A program made the translations under genes and the position numbers. From positions 62,001 to 126,000 of the forward strand of contig NZ_JACXGQ010000002.1 of assembly GCF_022096995.1 (NCBI RefSeq): a stretch of DNA of 64,000 bases. Direction: 5' to 3'. Position 1 is the first letter of the stretch. The number at the start of each line of letters is the position of its first letter. This DNA comes from Yoonia sp. I 8.24 (lineage in GTDB: Bacteria; Pseudomonadota; Alphaproteobacteria; Rhodobacterales; Rhodobacteraceae). The notes under the pieces were generated by a model, which saw nothing but the letters and a program-made list of their open reading frames with translations, was not told the DNA's origin and ran no database searches. This document shows positions 38,219 to 46,757 of the stretch, in pieces.

Positions 38219-39756
38219 CAGGAATCGCCTCCTGTCATCCCGGCCATAAGTAGGCCGAGTTCTTTTTCGTCTGTGTTTTGAGGCATCCGCTCGCCCATTA
38301 TTTTTCCGTCAAACATAACAGCAATCCGGTCAGAGAGCGACAAAATCTCTTCTAACTCTACGGAAACAAGCAAAATAGCCTTACCCTGATCCCGAAGTGC
38401 AACAATTTGTTGGTGAATGAATTCAATCGCGCCGATGTCCACGCCGCGCGTCGGTTGGCCGATCAACAGCAAATCTGGGTTGCGCTCAATCTCGCGCGCC
38501 AGCACGATTTTTTGCTGGTTGCCGCCCGAAAAGCTTTTGGCGGCAAGGTTCGGATCGGGTGGACGCACGTCAAAACGGGCCATCTTTTCTTCGGTATCAC
38601 GTTTAAGCGCGGCATTATCCATGAACAGCGCGTTCTTTTGATAGGCGGCGTCATGGTGGTAGCCAAACCCGGTGTTTTCCCATGCGTGAAAGTCCATGAT
38701 CAGCCCTTCGCGTTGCCGATCTTCGGGCACATGGGCGATGCCACGCGCGCGGCGGCTTTGGCCGTCTGACTTCGCGCCTGTCAGGTCAATCGCCTCGCCG
38801 TTCATCACGATGCTGCCCGTGGCGTTTTCATAACCACCGAGCACTTCGAGCAATTCAGATTGCCCATTGCCTGCGACACCCGCGATGCCCAGAATTTCGC
38901 CCGCATGGACGTCAAAGCTGACACCTTTCACGCGGTGCACACCTTTGTCGTCGGTCACATTGAGGTCTTTGACCTCTAGGATTTTGCGGCCGATTTGCGC
39001 CGGGGCTTTGTCGACGCGCAGCAGCACTTTGCGCCCAACCATCAGCTCGGCCAGATGTGGTGGGTTGGTCTCAGATGTTTTGACAGTGGCCGTCATTTCG
39101 CCGCGCCGCATGACGCTGACTGTATCAGTGATTTCCATGATTTCGCGCAGCTTATGCGTAATCAAGATGATGGTCTTACCCTCGCGGCGCAGGTTTTCTA
39201 AGATACGGAACAGGTGGTCCGCCTCGGCCGGGGTCAACACGCCGGTTGGTTCGTCTAAGATCAGAATATCGGCCTTGCGATACAGCGCCTTAAGGATCTC
39301 AACCCGCTGCTGTGTGCCGACGCCCACGTCTTGGATGACCGCGTCGGGGTCGACGTTTAGCTCGTATTCCTCGGCAAGGCTTTTGAGTTCGCGGCGTGCG
39401 CGCGCCAGTGACGGCTTCAGCAGCCCGGAATCTTCGGCGCCCAGCACGACATTTTCAAGAACCGTAAAATTTTCAACCAGTTTAAAGTGCTGGAACACCA
39501 TACCAATGCCCGCAGCAATGGCCGCCTGGCTATCGGTGATATTTTTCTTTTCGCCCGCGATAAAAACCTCGCCAGCATCCGCTTTGTAAAACCCATATAG
39601 GATCGACATCAGCGTTGATTTGCCTGCGCCATTTTCTCCGATGATCCCGTGGATCGTGCCCGGCATCACGCGGATCGAGATGTCCTTGTTGGCTTGCACG
39701 GGGCCAAAGGCTTTGGAGATACCTCTGAGTTCAATCGCTGGGGCAGTGTCGGTCAT
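38218..39756 (-). CDS. ABC transporter ATP-binding protein with two nucleotide domains (nucleoside uptake)
   Basis: A 512-residue RbsA/NupO-type double ATPase. Domain 1 has an intact Walker A (GENGAGKST), Q-loop and DEPTGVLTP. Domain 2 has a degenerate Walker A (GVAGNGQSELL) with the signature SGGNQQKIVLAREI and QPTRGVD, as usual in this class. It powers uptake by the two permeases. A hairpin at 39781-39808 separates it from bmpA, so it is expressed less than the binding protein. Confidence 0.95.
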   Translation of the reverse strand: MTDTAPAIELRGISKAFGPVQANKDISIRVMPGTIHGIIGENGAGKSTLMSILYGFYKADAGEVFIAGEKKNITDSQAAIAAGIGMVFQHFKLVENFTVLENVVLGAEDSGLLKPSLARARRELKSLAEEYELNVDPDAVIQDVGVGTQQRVEILKALYRKADILILDEPTGVLTPAEADHLFRILENLRREGKTIILITHKLREIMEITDTVSVMRRGEMTATVKTSETNPPHLAELMVGRKVLLRVDKAPAQIGRKILEVKDLNVTDDKGVHRVKGVSFDVHAGEILGIAGVAGNGQSELLEVLGGYENATGSIVMNGEAIDLTGAKSDGQSRRARGIAHVPEDRQREGLIMDFHAWENTGFGYHHDAAYQKNALFMDNAALKRDTEEKMARFDVRPPDPNLAAKSFSGGNQQKIVLAREIERNPDLLLIGQPTRGVDIGAIEFIHQQIVALRDQGKAILLVSVELEEILSLSDRIAVMFDGKIMGERMPQNTDEKELGLLMAGMTGGDS

Positions 39757-39780
39757 GAGATACCTGTCTGGAAATAGGAA

Positions 39781-39808
39781 GGGCCGCGCAACTGTAGCCG
39801 CGCGGCCC
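39781..39808 (-). other. Hairpin between bmpA and the ATPase gene
   Basis: A perfect 9-bp GC-rich stem (GGGCCGCGC / GCGCGGCCC) with a 10-base loop in the bmpA-ATPase gap. Such hairpins commonly protect the 3' end of binding-protein mRNA and reduce read-through to the transporter genes; no T run follows, so it is not a full terminator. Confidence 0.65.
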
Positions 39809-39835
39809 CGAATATGTATAGCTTAATGTGTTTGC

Positions 39836-40831
39836 TTAGAAATCAAGCGCAGGGCAGGTTTCGTCGCTTGAGTAATCATGAACAGCTAATTCGCCAGATT
39901 CGATTGCAGCAGCGGCTGCATAAGCCGCTGCAAGCACGTCATAGCCAACGATGTTTTCGTTGTTCGCGTCCATTGCAAAACCAACACCGTGGTTTGTCAC
40001 GCTCATCACGTTAAAACCAGTTTCCATGTCTGGGCCATCTGACATTGCGTCATAAACCGCGAGGTCCACGCGCTTCATCATTGATGTCAGAACCATGCCT
40101 GGGTGCAGGTGGTTTTGGTTCGCGTCAACACCGATTGATAGGATGCCTTCGTCTGCAGCTGTCTGCAAAACACCAACGCCTGTGCCGCCAGCGGCCGCAA
40201 AGACAACGTCAGAACCTTGGCTGATTTGTGCAAGTGTCAGCTCTGATCCTTTTACCGGATCGTTCCAAGCCGCGGGTGTTGTGCCTGTCATGTTTGCAAT
40301 CACTGTGACATCAGGGTTTGCCGCCAACGCGCCTTGGGCGTAGCCACATGCGAATTTGCGGATCAGCGGAATGTCCATGCCGCCGATGAATGACACAGTG
40401 TCAGTTTCAGACGTCAACGCTGCCATCATCCCCACAAGGTATGATCCTTCGTGTTCGTTAAACACAACTGAACGGACGTTCGGCGCATCAACAACCATGT
40501 CGATGATGGTAAATGCGGTGTCTGGGTAATCTGCGGCAACTTCAGCCAATGGTGTTGCCCATGAAAAGCCTGCCATCACGATTGGGTTCGCGCCAGATTC
40601 AGCAAAGCGACGGATCGCTTGTTCGCGCTGCGCGTCAGATTGGATTTCAACTTCTGCGTATGTGCCGCCAGTTTCGGCTGCCCAACGCTCTGCGCCATTA
40701 TACGCGCTTTCGTTAAAGGATTTGTCGAACTTACCGCCCAGATCGAACAGGATCGCGGGATCAGCGGCAGCCGCACCAGCTGTCAAAGCGATGGTCGCCG
40801 CAGCGCCAAAGAGTTTTTGTGTAAGGGTCAT
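39836..40831 (-). CDS. bmpA: BMP-family nucleoside ABC transporter substrate-binding protein
   Basis: A 331-residue periplasmic binding protein with signal peptide MTLTQKLFGAAATIALTAGA ending at AAADP. The BMP family region starts AILFDLGGKFDKSFNESAYN, with GFSWATPLAEVAADYPDTAF, FNEHEGSYLVGMMAAL and GTTPAAWNDPVKGSELTLAQ. Members bind purine nucleosides. It is the first gene of the five-gene transport operon ending in purine-nucleoside phosphorylase. Confidence 0.95.
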   Translation of the reverse strand: MTLTQKLFGAAATIALTAGAAAADPAILFDLGGKFDKSFNESAYNGAERWAAETGGTYAEVEIQSDAQREQAIRRFAESGANPIVMAGFSWATPLAEVAADYPDTAFTIIDMVVDAPNVRSVVFNEHEGSYLVGMMAALTSETDTVSFIGGMDIPLIRKFACGYAQGALAANPDVTVIANMTGTTPAAWNDPVKGSELTLAQISQGSDVVFAAAGGTGVGVLQTAADEGILSIGVDANQNHLHPGMVLTSMMKRVDLAVYDAMSDGPDMETGFNVMSVTNHGVGFAMDANNENIVGYDVLAAAYAAAAAIESGELAVHDYSSDETCPALDF

Positions 40832-40962
40832 TTATGGTCTCCCAAGTCGTTATGTGAGGCATTTTTGGCGCGATGCGCCGCCTCTTTGAATATGTCGAGC
40901 CGATCTTAGCGTCGGTCCATCAACAGATAAGGCCCTGACTAACACGGAAGATCAACAGGTTT

Positions 40963-40984
40963 TTCAATGATTGAACGATCATTG
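40963..40984. promoter_or_regulatory. Nested palindromes upstream of bmpA
   Basis: TTCAAT-G-ATTGAA (40963-40975) is a perfect palindrome, and it interlocks with CAATGAT-TGAACG-ATCATTG (40965-40984), a second perfect inverted repeat. They lie about 130 bases before the bmpA start and are good operator candidates for a nucleoside-responsive repressor. Confidence 0.5.
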
Positions 40985-41031
40985 CCGATGCGATGGGGGC
41001 GAAATCAGGGGGTTACGCCGGGTTAGTCGCG

Positions 41032-41442
41032 CTAAAATTGTTTTTGTAGCACGAGCGCGGCAATAGGTGCCCCATCTTTGGGCGTATAATAATTCGGGCG
41101 CCGCCCCACTTGGGCATAACCAGCCTTTGTATAAAGGGATATTGCCGCGTGGTTGTCCTCGGCCACTTCGAGAAATACGGTGGTTGCGCCTGATTTTTGG
41201 GCAGATGCTTCGACCTGTGAAAGGATACGTGCGGCATGCCCTTTACGCCGCTGATCCGGGGCCGTCGCAATTGTCAGCACTTCGGCTTCGTCCAATGTCA
41301 CGCGCAGCAAGGCAAAGCAGAATTCCTGCGCTGAGAGAATCGCGCCGGGCTGTTGTAGCAGGGTTGTGAACTCTGCCTCGGACCACGCGCGCGTTTGTGT
41401 AAACGCAGCAGCATGAAGCTGGGCAAGCGCATGCGGTGTCAT
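41032..41442 (-). CDS. rimI: Ribosomal-protein-alanine N-acetyltransferase (GNAT)
   Basis: A 136-residue GNAT acetyltransferase. The acetyl-CoA motif is RRKGHAARILSQVEAS, followed by TTVFLEVAEDNHAAISLYTK, the typical RimI block. Its ATG overlaps the tsaB stop (ATGA). Linkage to tsaB is common for rimI across bacteria and supports the name over other GNAT proteins. Confidence 0.88.
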   Translation of the reverse strand: MTPHALAQLHAAAFTQTRAWSEAEFTTLLQQPGAILSAQEFCFALLRVTLDEAEVLTIATAPDQRRKGHAARILSQVEASAQKSGATTVFLEVAEDNHAAISLYTKAGYAQVGRRPNYYTPKDGAPIAALVLQKQF

Positions 41443-42098
41443 GTTAGAATTTTTGGTGCAGGGTCACGCGGCGGCGCGGCATCCGCGGGCCGCAGATAAA
41501 GCGGCGCGGGGCGCGTGGTATGCGAATGCATCCGCGCGCGCGCCAGTTTGGCGATCCCGACGATATAGGGCGCTTGTGCAGCAACGGGTTGCCATCCCAT
41601 CAGCGCGCCGACTTCGTTTGCGGCATCGCCACAGATCTGCGGCTCAGCCTTAGCTGGCAGCAGCGGCATATCATCGGCGCGCATATCGCACAGCGCGGGC
41701 TTTGTCGTCGGGCCATTGCAGAACCCTTGCATATAAACGCGTTCACGCGGTGCGCGCAGACATGACGCCACAACACCAGAAAGGCCATAAACTTGGGCCT
41801 CAAGCGTCGAAACGCCAATCGCGGGTTTCCCAAGACCTAGCGACAGCCCACGCGCGGCGGCCACGCTAATCCGAATGCCTGTGAAATTGCCCGGGCCGAT
41901 GCCAACACCTATGGCATCGATATCTGCCCATGTGCGCCCTTCGGCAGCTAATACTTCGTTCACCATCAGCATCAAATGTTCAGCTTGGCCTTTGGCCATC
42001 TCATCGATGCGGGTGATAACACGGTCGCCCAACAACAAAGCGGCGGCGCAATGCGCCGCCGATGTATCAAAAGCAATGATTGTTGGCTTAGGCGGCAA
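41439..42098 (-). CDS. tsaB: tRNA threonylcarbamoyladenosine biosynthesis protein TsaB
   Basis: Partner of TsaD in making the t6A modification of tRNA. 219 residues beginning PPKPTIIAFDTSAAHCAAAL, with the YeaZ/TsaB features GIGPGNFTGIRISVAAARGL and GVSTLEAQVYGL. The only possible start near the conserved region is TTG at 42098, with GAGGTG as ribosome binding site lying inside the end of nfuA; the genes overlap by 11 bases. Confidence 0.92.
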   Translation of the reverse strand: MPPKPTIIAFDTSAAHCAAALLLGDRVITRIDEMAKGQAEHLMLMVNEVLAAEGRTWADIDAIGVGIGPGNFTGIRISVAAARGLSLGLGKPAIGVSTLEAQVYGLSGVVASCLRAPRERVYMQGFCNGPTTKPALCDMRADDMPLLPAKAEPQICGDAANEVGALMGWQPVAAQAPYIVGIAKLARARMHSHTTRPAPLYLRPADAAPPRDPAPKILT

Positions 42099-42651
42099 CG
42101 GGGCGCACCTCTACGACCTCTGGAATATAGTGGCGCAGCAGGTTTTCGATCCCCATTTTCAACGTTAAGGTAGACGATGGGCAGCCTGCGCAGGCGCCTT
42201 GCATATGCAGATAAACGATGCCGCGGTCAAAGCCGTGAAATGTAATGTCGCCACCATCTTGGGCCACTGCAGGGCGCACGCGGGTATCCAGCAGTTCTTT
42301 GATCTGATCGACGATTTCACCGTCTTCACCGGTATGGTCGGCGTGACCGCTGGCAGGGGCATGGTCGTCGGCCATGACAGGTTGACCGGATTGGTAGTGT
42401 TCCATGATCGCGCCAAGAATACCGGGTTTGATATGGTCCCATTCGACGCTATCGGCTTTGGTCACTGTCACAAAATCATTGCCAAAGAACACGCCAGTTA
42501 CTTGGCCTGCCGCAAAGATGCGCTTCGCAAGCGGAGAATTCTCGGCGGCTTCGACGCTTGGAAAATCTGCGGTGCCTGCGTCCAGCACGTTCTGGCCGGG
42601 CAAGAATTTCAGTGTTGCGGGGTTGGGCGTAGATTCTGTCTGAATGAACAT
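42088..42651 (-). CDS. nfuA: NifU-family iron-sulfur cluster scaffold/carrier
   Basis: A 187-residue Nfu protein: the N-terminal Nfu_N domain begins MFIQTESTPNPATLKFLPG, and the C-terminal NifU domain has RPAVAQDGGDITFHGF and the cluster-binding CAGC in GACAGCPSSTLTLKMGIE. An acidic, His-containing linker joins them. It delivers Fe-S clusters to client enzymes, several of which (SdhB among them) are encoded nearby. First of nfuA-tsaB-rimI. Confidence 0.93.
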   Translation of the reverse strand: MFIQTESTPNPATLKFLPGQNVLDAGTADFPSVEAAENSPLAKRIFAAGQVTGVFFGNDFVTVTKADSVEWDHIKPGILGAIMEHYQSGQPVMADDHAPASGHADHTGEDGEIVDQIKELLDTRVRPAVAQDGGDITFHGFDRGIVYLHMQGACAGCPSSTLTLKMGIENLLRHYIPEVVEVRPVAA

Positions 42652-42726
42652 CGGGCAAACCTTTTTTGTCAGGGTTACGATATGCGCCTTGGCCCCGCCC
42701 GTGTCAAGGTTTGGAACAGTTCTAAA

Positions 42727-43182
42727 CTAGGTAATGGCCTCAAGCCGCTCTTTGGACAGATCGCCCGGCACAATGGTGATCGGGATCGGCAGGCTGCCGG
42801 ATTGACGGGTGAGCTGCGTGACCAGGGGACCGGGGCCTTTATTATCGGTGCCCGCGCCCAAGACCAAAACACCGATTTCAGGGTCTTCGGTGACTTGGTT
42901 GATGATCTCTACGATCGGTTCGCCTTCGCGGATAATCAATTCGGGGTGCACATTTTGACGATCACGCATCCATTTGGCAAAGACCTCGTAATGGACTTCG
43001 ATGCGTTCGCGGGTCTCAGCGCGCATGATTTCAGCAACGCCAATCCAATGGTTAAACTCATCCGGGGGGATAACCGACAGGATTGCAACGCCACCGCCCG
43101 TCGACGAGGCACGCATCGCCGCAAAACGCATCGCATTCAGGCATTCGCGACTATCATCAAGTACAACCAAGAACTTACGCAT
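42727..43182 (-). CDS. Universal stress protein (UspA family)
   Basis: A 151-residue single-domain Usp protein: MRKFLVVLDDSRECLNAMRF, ILSVIPP, and ATP-loop-like VLGAGTDNKGPGPLV with a final SLPIPITIVPG. The exact ATP motif G-x2-G-x9-G is loosely present. The ATG at 43182 has GGGAGA upstream; an open frame extends to 43350 but is not coding by composition. It follows trpS on the same strand, 230 bases on. Confidence 0.88.
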   Translation of the reverse strand: MRKFLVVLDDSRECLNAMRFAAMRASSTGGGVAILSVIPPDEFNHWIGVAEIMRAETRERIEVHYEVFAKWMRDRQNVHPELIIREGEPIVEIINQVTEDPEIGVLVLGAGTDNKGPGPLVTQLTRQSGSLPIPITIVPGDLSKERLEAIT

Positions 43183-43412
43183 GTTCAGTATTCTCCCGTT
43201 CCGGGGATATTGGCGCATTGCATGCATAGTGGCAACGGTTTTGAACGGGGCCGTCAGAATTGGCGTCCGATGCCGGGGGGACATCGAACGCCGTCTTGAC
43301 CAAGGCGTCCAACAAGGGGCGGGACGTGACGCGCGGGGCCGGGGGCGCATGGCGAATCGTTGCTGCGCGCCATCATGGTCGCCATGCCGCGATTCATTTT
43401 TGTGACAGCGGC

Positions 43413-44429
43413 CTATCCGCGCAATAGTCCAACAATATCATAGGTTTGTTTGAGAATCGGTTCAGCGATGGCGCGCGCCTTATCGGCACCAGCGGCCAAG
43501 GTGCGGTCGATTTCAGCAGGGTCATCCATCAGCCGTGCCATTTCTTCGGAAATCGGCGCGAGCTTTGCGACCGCCAAATCGGCCAGCGCGGGTTTGAATG
43601 TGCCCCAACCAGCGCCGGGATATTGCGCGATGACGGCTTCGGGGGTTGTGTCGTCCAAAGCTGCGTAGATTTCGACCAGATTGCGGGCCTCCGGGCGGCT
43701 GGCCAAACCTTCGACGGTTTCGGGCAGTGGCTCAGGATCGGTTTTCGCTTTCTTGAATTTCTTGGCGATCTTATCTGCATCATCGGTCATGTTGATGCGT
43801 TCCATGTCGCTTTCGCCTGATTTCGACATCTTTTTGGTGCCGTCACGCAGGTTCATGATCCGCATGGCAGGGCCTTCGATGACCGGTTCCGTCGTTGGGA
43901 AGAATTCAACCTTATAGTCGTGATTAAACTTGGCCGCGATATCACGGGTCAGTTCAACATGCTGCTTTTGGTCTTCGCCAACGGGCACATGTGTCGCGTG
44001 ATACAGCAAAATATCTGCAGCCATCAATGACGGATAGGCATAGAGCCCCAGCGACACTTTTTCAGCGTTGCTACCGGCCTTGTCTTTGAACTGGGTCATG
44101 CGGTTCATCCAGCCGACACGCGCCACGCAGTTAAAAATCCATCCCAGTTCTGCGTGGGCGGCGACTTGGCTTTGGTTGAACAAGATTGATTGTGACGGAT
44201 CAAGCCCGGCGGCTAGATAGCCGGCGGCGACCTCGCGGGTCATATGCGCCAGCTCTCTAGGGTCCTGCCAGACGGTGATCGCATGCATATCGACCACGCA
44301 ATAGATGGTTTCCATCTGGCCCTGCATGCCCACAAACCGTTTGATCGCGCCCAGATAGTTGCCAAGCGTCAGCCCGCCAGAGGGTTTGATCCCAGAGAAA
44401 ACGCGGGGCGTGAATGTTGTATCTGTCAT
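43413..44429 (-). CDS. trpS: Tryptophanyl-tRNA synthetase
   Basis: Charges tRNA-Trp. 338 residues of class I synthetase with the HIGH equivalent [16 protein letters not shown], the KMSKS motif [14 protein letters not shown], and [17 protein letters not shown] for tryptophan binding. Usual length and start. Confidence 0.97.
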   Translation of the reverse strand: MTDTTFTPRVFSGIKPSGGLTLGNYLGAIKRFVGMQGQMETIYCVVDMHAITVWQDPRELAHMTREVAAGYLAAGLDPSQSILFNQSQVAAHAELGWIFNCVARVGWMNRMTQFKDKAGSNAEKVSLGLYAYPSLMAADILLYHATHVPVGEDQKQHVELTRDIAAKFNHDYKVEFFPTTEPVIEGPAMRIMNLRDGTKKMSKSGESDMERINMTDDADKIAKKFKKAKTDPEPLPETVEGLASRPEARNLVEIYAALDDTTPEAVIAQYPGAGWGTFKPALADLAVAKLAPISEEMARLMDDPAEIDRTLAAGADKARAIAEPILKQTYDIVGLLRG

Positions 44430-44517
44430 TGTGCAAATGTCCGGGCTGGATTTCAGGGCAGGGGTCGCATACCCATGCCAGACAGACCCGTCAACTTCAA
44501 CATCTCAAGGCTATATG

Positions 44518-45198
44518 ATGAAACCCGAAAGTCCAATCAATGCGATTCCGCCCATCATCATTGTGTTGGCACTGGCGATTATTGGGGTCGAGGCCGTTTT
44601 ACAGCTTGCTGATGTAGGGATCGTCGGCGGGCAACGCGGTGTTGGCTGGCGTTTGGCGGCACAGCAAGACTATGGCTTTTCAAGTGGGGTCTTGGATCGT
44701 TTGATGATAAACAATGATTATTCTGCTTCTTTGCTTGCGAGGTTTGTAACCTACCCTTTTATTAACAGGGGTCTCACGCAGATGGCGTTTTGTGCGGCAC
44801 TGACATTGGCCTTGGGTAAGTTCACGGCTGAGTTTTACGGCGGGGTTAAAATCCTTCTGCTTTATGGTGTCACCGCAATTGTGGGGGCTATCGCGTTTGG
44901 ATTGATCGCCCCAAACAACTACCGATTGATTGGGGGCTTTCCGCCTGTTTACGGGCTGATCGGGGCTTATACTTATGCGCTTTGGCTAGATCTTAAGGCG
45001 ATGGGCGAAAACCAGTTGAAGGCGTTTCGCTTGATTGCTGTATTGCTTGGTTTGCAGTTGGTGTTTGGGCTGATCTTTGACACTGGCTATGGCTGGATCG
45101 CGGAGTTGAGCGCCTTTGTCGTTGGGTTTGGCCTGTCACTGTTGCTGGCGCCTGGTGGTTGGGCGGCATTCTTGCGTCGGATGCGGCAGCGATCCTAG
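44518..45198 (+). CDS. Rhomboid-like membrane protein lacking the catalytic residues
   Basis: A 226-residue protein with about six membrane helices in rhomboid order. The active-site segment, normally G-x-S-G, reads GGFPPVYGLIGAYTYAL, so the nucleophilic Ser is Pro; in the last helix the usual AHLGG is AELSAFVVGFGL, so the His is Glu. Both catalytic positions are missing, making it a pseudo-rhomboid, not a protease. The second of two ATGs (44518) has AAGG at better distance. Divergent from trpS, convergent with murJ. The GGFP-VYGLIG form seems conserved among roseobacters, which suggests a retained function. Confidence 0.82.
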   Translation: MKPESPINAIPPIIIVLALAIIGVEAVLQLADVGIVGGQRGVGWRLAAQQDYGFSSGVLDRLMINNDYSASLLARFVTYPFINRGLTQMAFCAALTLALGKFTAEFYGGVKILLLYGVTAIVGAIAFGLIAPNNYRLIGGFPPVYGLIGAYTYALWLDLKAMGENQLKAFRLIAVLLGLQLVFGLIFDTGYGWIAELSAFVVGFGLSLLLAPGGWAAFLRRMRQRS

Positions 45199-46757
45199 CG
45201 GCGCAAGCTGCGTTTGAATTCTGCGAGCTTGAACGCGCCAACCAAGTGCCCAATTCCAAAGTAGCTGATGATCCCGCTGAGAACCAAGGCCAACAGGGCG
45301 CCGTAGCGTAGGGTCGCGATTGCGAAACATGGGGATAGTAGTGCAGCCATTGCCCAAAGAATGGCACCCATCCCGAGTGAAGCAATTAAAATGCGCGGAA
45401 GCCGCCGTTTGAACCGCGCATCAAACCGCGCTGCTCCATCCATATCGCGCGCACCGTTCCACAAGAGCAGCACCGTCGCCCAGCCGGTCAACGTGGTCCC
45501 AATGGCGGCGGCGATATAGCCGATGTAAGGGGCCAACCCAATCGCGAGCGCCGCATTCAACACAAGTGCAACCAGCGCATAGTAGAACGGGCGTTTGGTG
45601 TCTTCACGGGCGAAAAACAGCGGGTTGAGCGTCTTTTGCATCACGAACGCGGGCAGCCCCAACCCGTAGATTGCGACGGCAATGGCGGTCGCTGCGGTAT
45701 CTGTTGCGTCAAATGCGCCACGTTCAAATAGGACGCTGACCAGCGGATATGGGATCACCATGAGGGCGACAGCTGCAGGGATGGTCAGTGCGAGGCTGAT
45801 TTCACAGGCCCGGTTAAACGCGTTTTGCCCCCCTTCGGTGTCGCCCGCACGCAAACGGCGGGACAGATCAGGCAGCAAGACAACACCAATCGCGATGCCC
45901 ACAACGCCAAGCGGCAGTTGATACAGCCGATCCGCATAGTTCAGCCAGGCAACGGCGCCGTCAAAAAAACTGGCGACTTGGCGGCCAACCAACAGATTGA
46001 TTTGCACGACCCCACCCGCAAGTGCGGCAGGGGCGGCGATGATCGCAAGGCGTTTCAATTCAGGTGTCATCTTTGGGCGTCGCAGCCGCAGTGGGAATCC
46101 CGCGCGTGCCGCTGCCCACCAGACCAATGCCATCTGTGCGATGCCAGCAACGGGCACCGCCATGGCAAGTGCATTGCCTACTTCGTGGCTTTGCGCCTCT
46201 TGCGTGCTAGAGCCCCACAAGGCCGTCCCGATGATGGCGATCAAAAAGATTACATTCAGCAAGACGGGGGCCGCAGCGGCAGCCATAAAGCGGCCAGTTG
46301 CGTTTAAAACGCCCGACAAAAGCGCCGCCAATGAGATGAATAAGATATAGGGAAACGCAAAGCGCCCGTAGGCCACCGCCAGATCAAACCGGGCATCTCC
46401 GATAAAACCGCTGGCCATTGCGGTGACCAGCAAGGGCATGAAGATAATGCCAAGGATCGTGAACCCGGTGAGTAAGACTGTCATCCCGACAAAGGCGTCC
46501 TGGGCGAACTGATGCGCGCCGTCGTCGCCTTCAAGTTTTTTGGAAAACATTGGCACAAACGCCATGTTAAACGCGCCTTCGGCGAAGAACCGGCGAAACA
46601 GATTGGGCAATGAAAACGCGACCAAGAAGGCCTCGGCCACGGGGCCGGTACCAAGAAAGGCCGCAATCATGATGTCGCGAACAAAGCCCAACAGCCGGCT
46701 CGCCAGCGTCCATATGCCGACGGTGAAAAAACCGGACATGAGGCGGATAGGCTTCAT
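45195..46757 (-). CDS. murJ: Lipid II flippase
   Basis: The MurJ/MviN peptidoglycan-precursor flippase: 520 residues, about 14 helices. It starts MKPIRLMSGFFTVGIWTLAS and has the conserved SRLLGFVRDIMIAAFLGTGP, LPNLFRRFFAEGAFNMAFVP and FERGAFDATDTAATA stretches. It overlaps the glnD stop by four bases (ATGA). The rhomboid-like gene converges with a 4-base tail overlap. Confidence 0.96.
   Translation of the reverse strand: MKPIRLMSGFFTVGIWTLASRLLGFVRDIMIAAFLGTGPVAEAFLVAFSLPNLFRRFFAEGAFNMAFVPMFSKKLEGDDGAHQFAQDAFVGMTVLLTGFTILGIIFMPLLVTAMASGFIGDARFDLAVAYGRFAFPYILFISLAALLSGVLNATGRFMAAAAAPVLLNVIFLIAIIGTALWGSSTQEAQSHEVGNALAMAVPVAGIAQMALVWWAAARAGFPLRLRRPKMTPELKRLAIIAAPAALAGGVVQINLLVGRQVASFFDGAVAWLNYADRLYQLPLGVVGIAIGVVLLPDLSRRLRAGDTEGGQNAFNRACEISLALTIPAAVALMVIPYPLVSVLFERGAFDATDTAATAIAVAIYGLGLPAFVMQKTLNPLFFAREDTKRPFYYALVALVLNAALAIGLAPYIGYIAAAIGTTLTGWATVLLLWNGARDMDGAARFDARFKRRLPRILIASLGMGAILWAMAALLSPCFAIATLRYGALLALVLSGIISYFGIGHLVGAFKLAEFKRSLRR

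Noticed and set aside
42199..43299. A 366-codon plus-strand open frame over nfuA and the stress-protein gene
   Set aside because: It spans two well-supported minus-strand genes and the gap between them, with no recognisable domain; an antisense shadow.
43183..43350. In-frame extension of the universal stress protein
   Set aside because: Arg/Pro-rich leader unlike Usp proteins; the ATG at 43182 has its own ribosome binding site.
44359..44517. In-frame extension of the rhomboid-like gene over the trpS start
   Set aside because: It overlaps the beginning of trpS and its leader and lacks rhomboid similarity; the start at 44518 has AAGG at a good distance.
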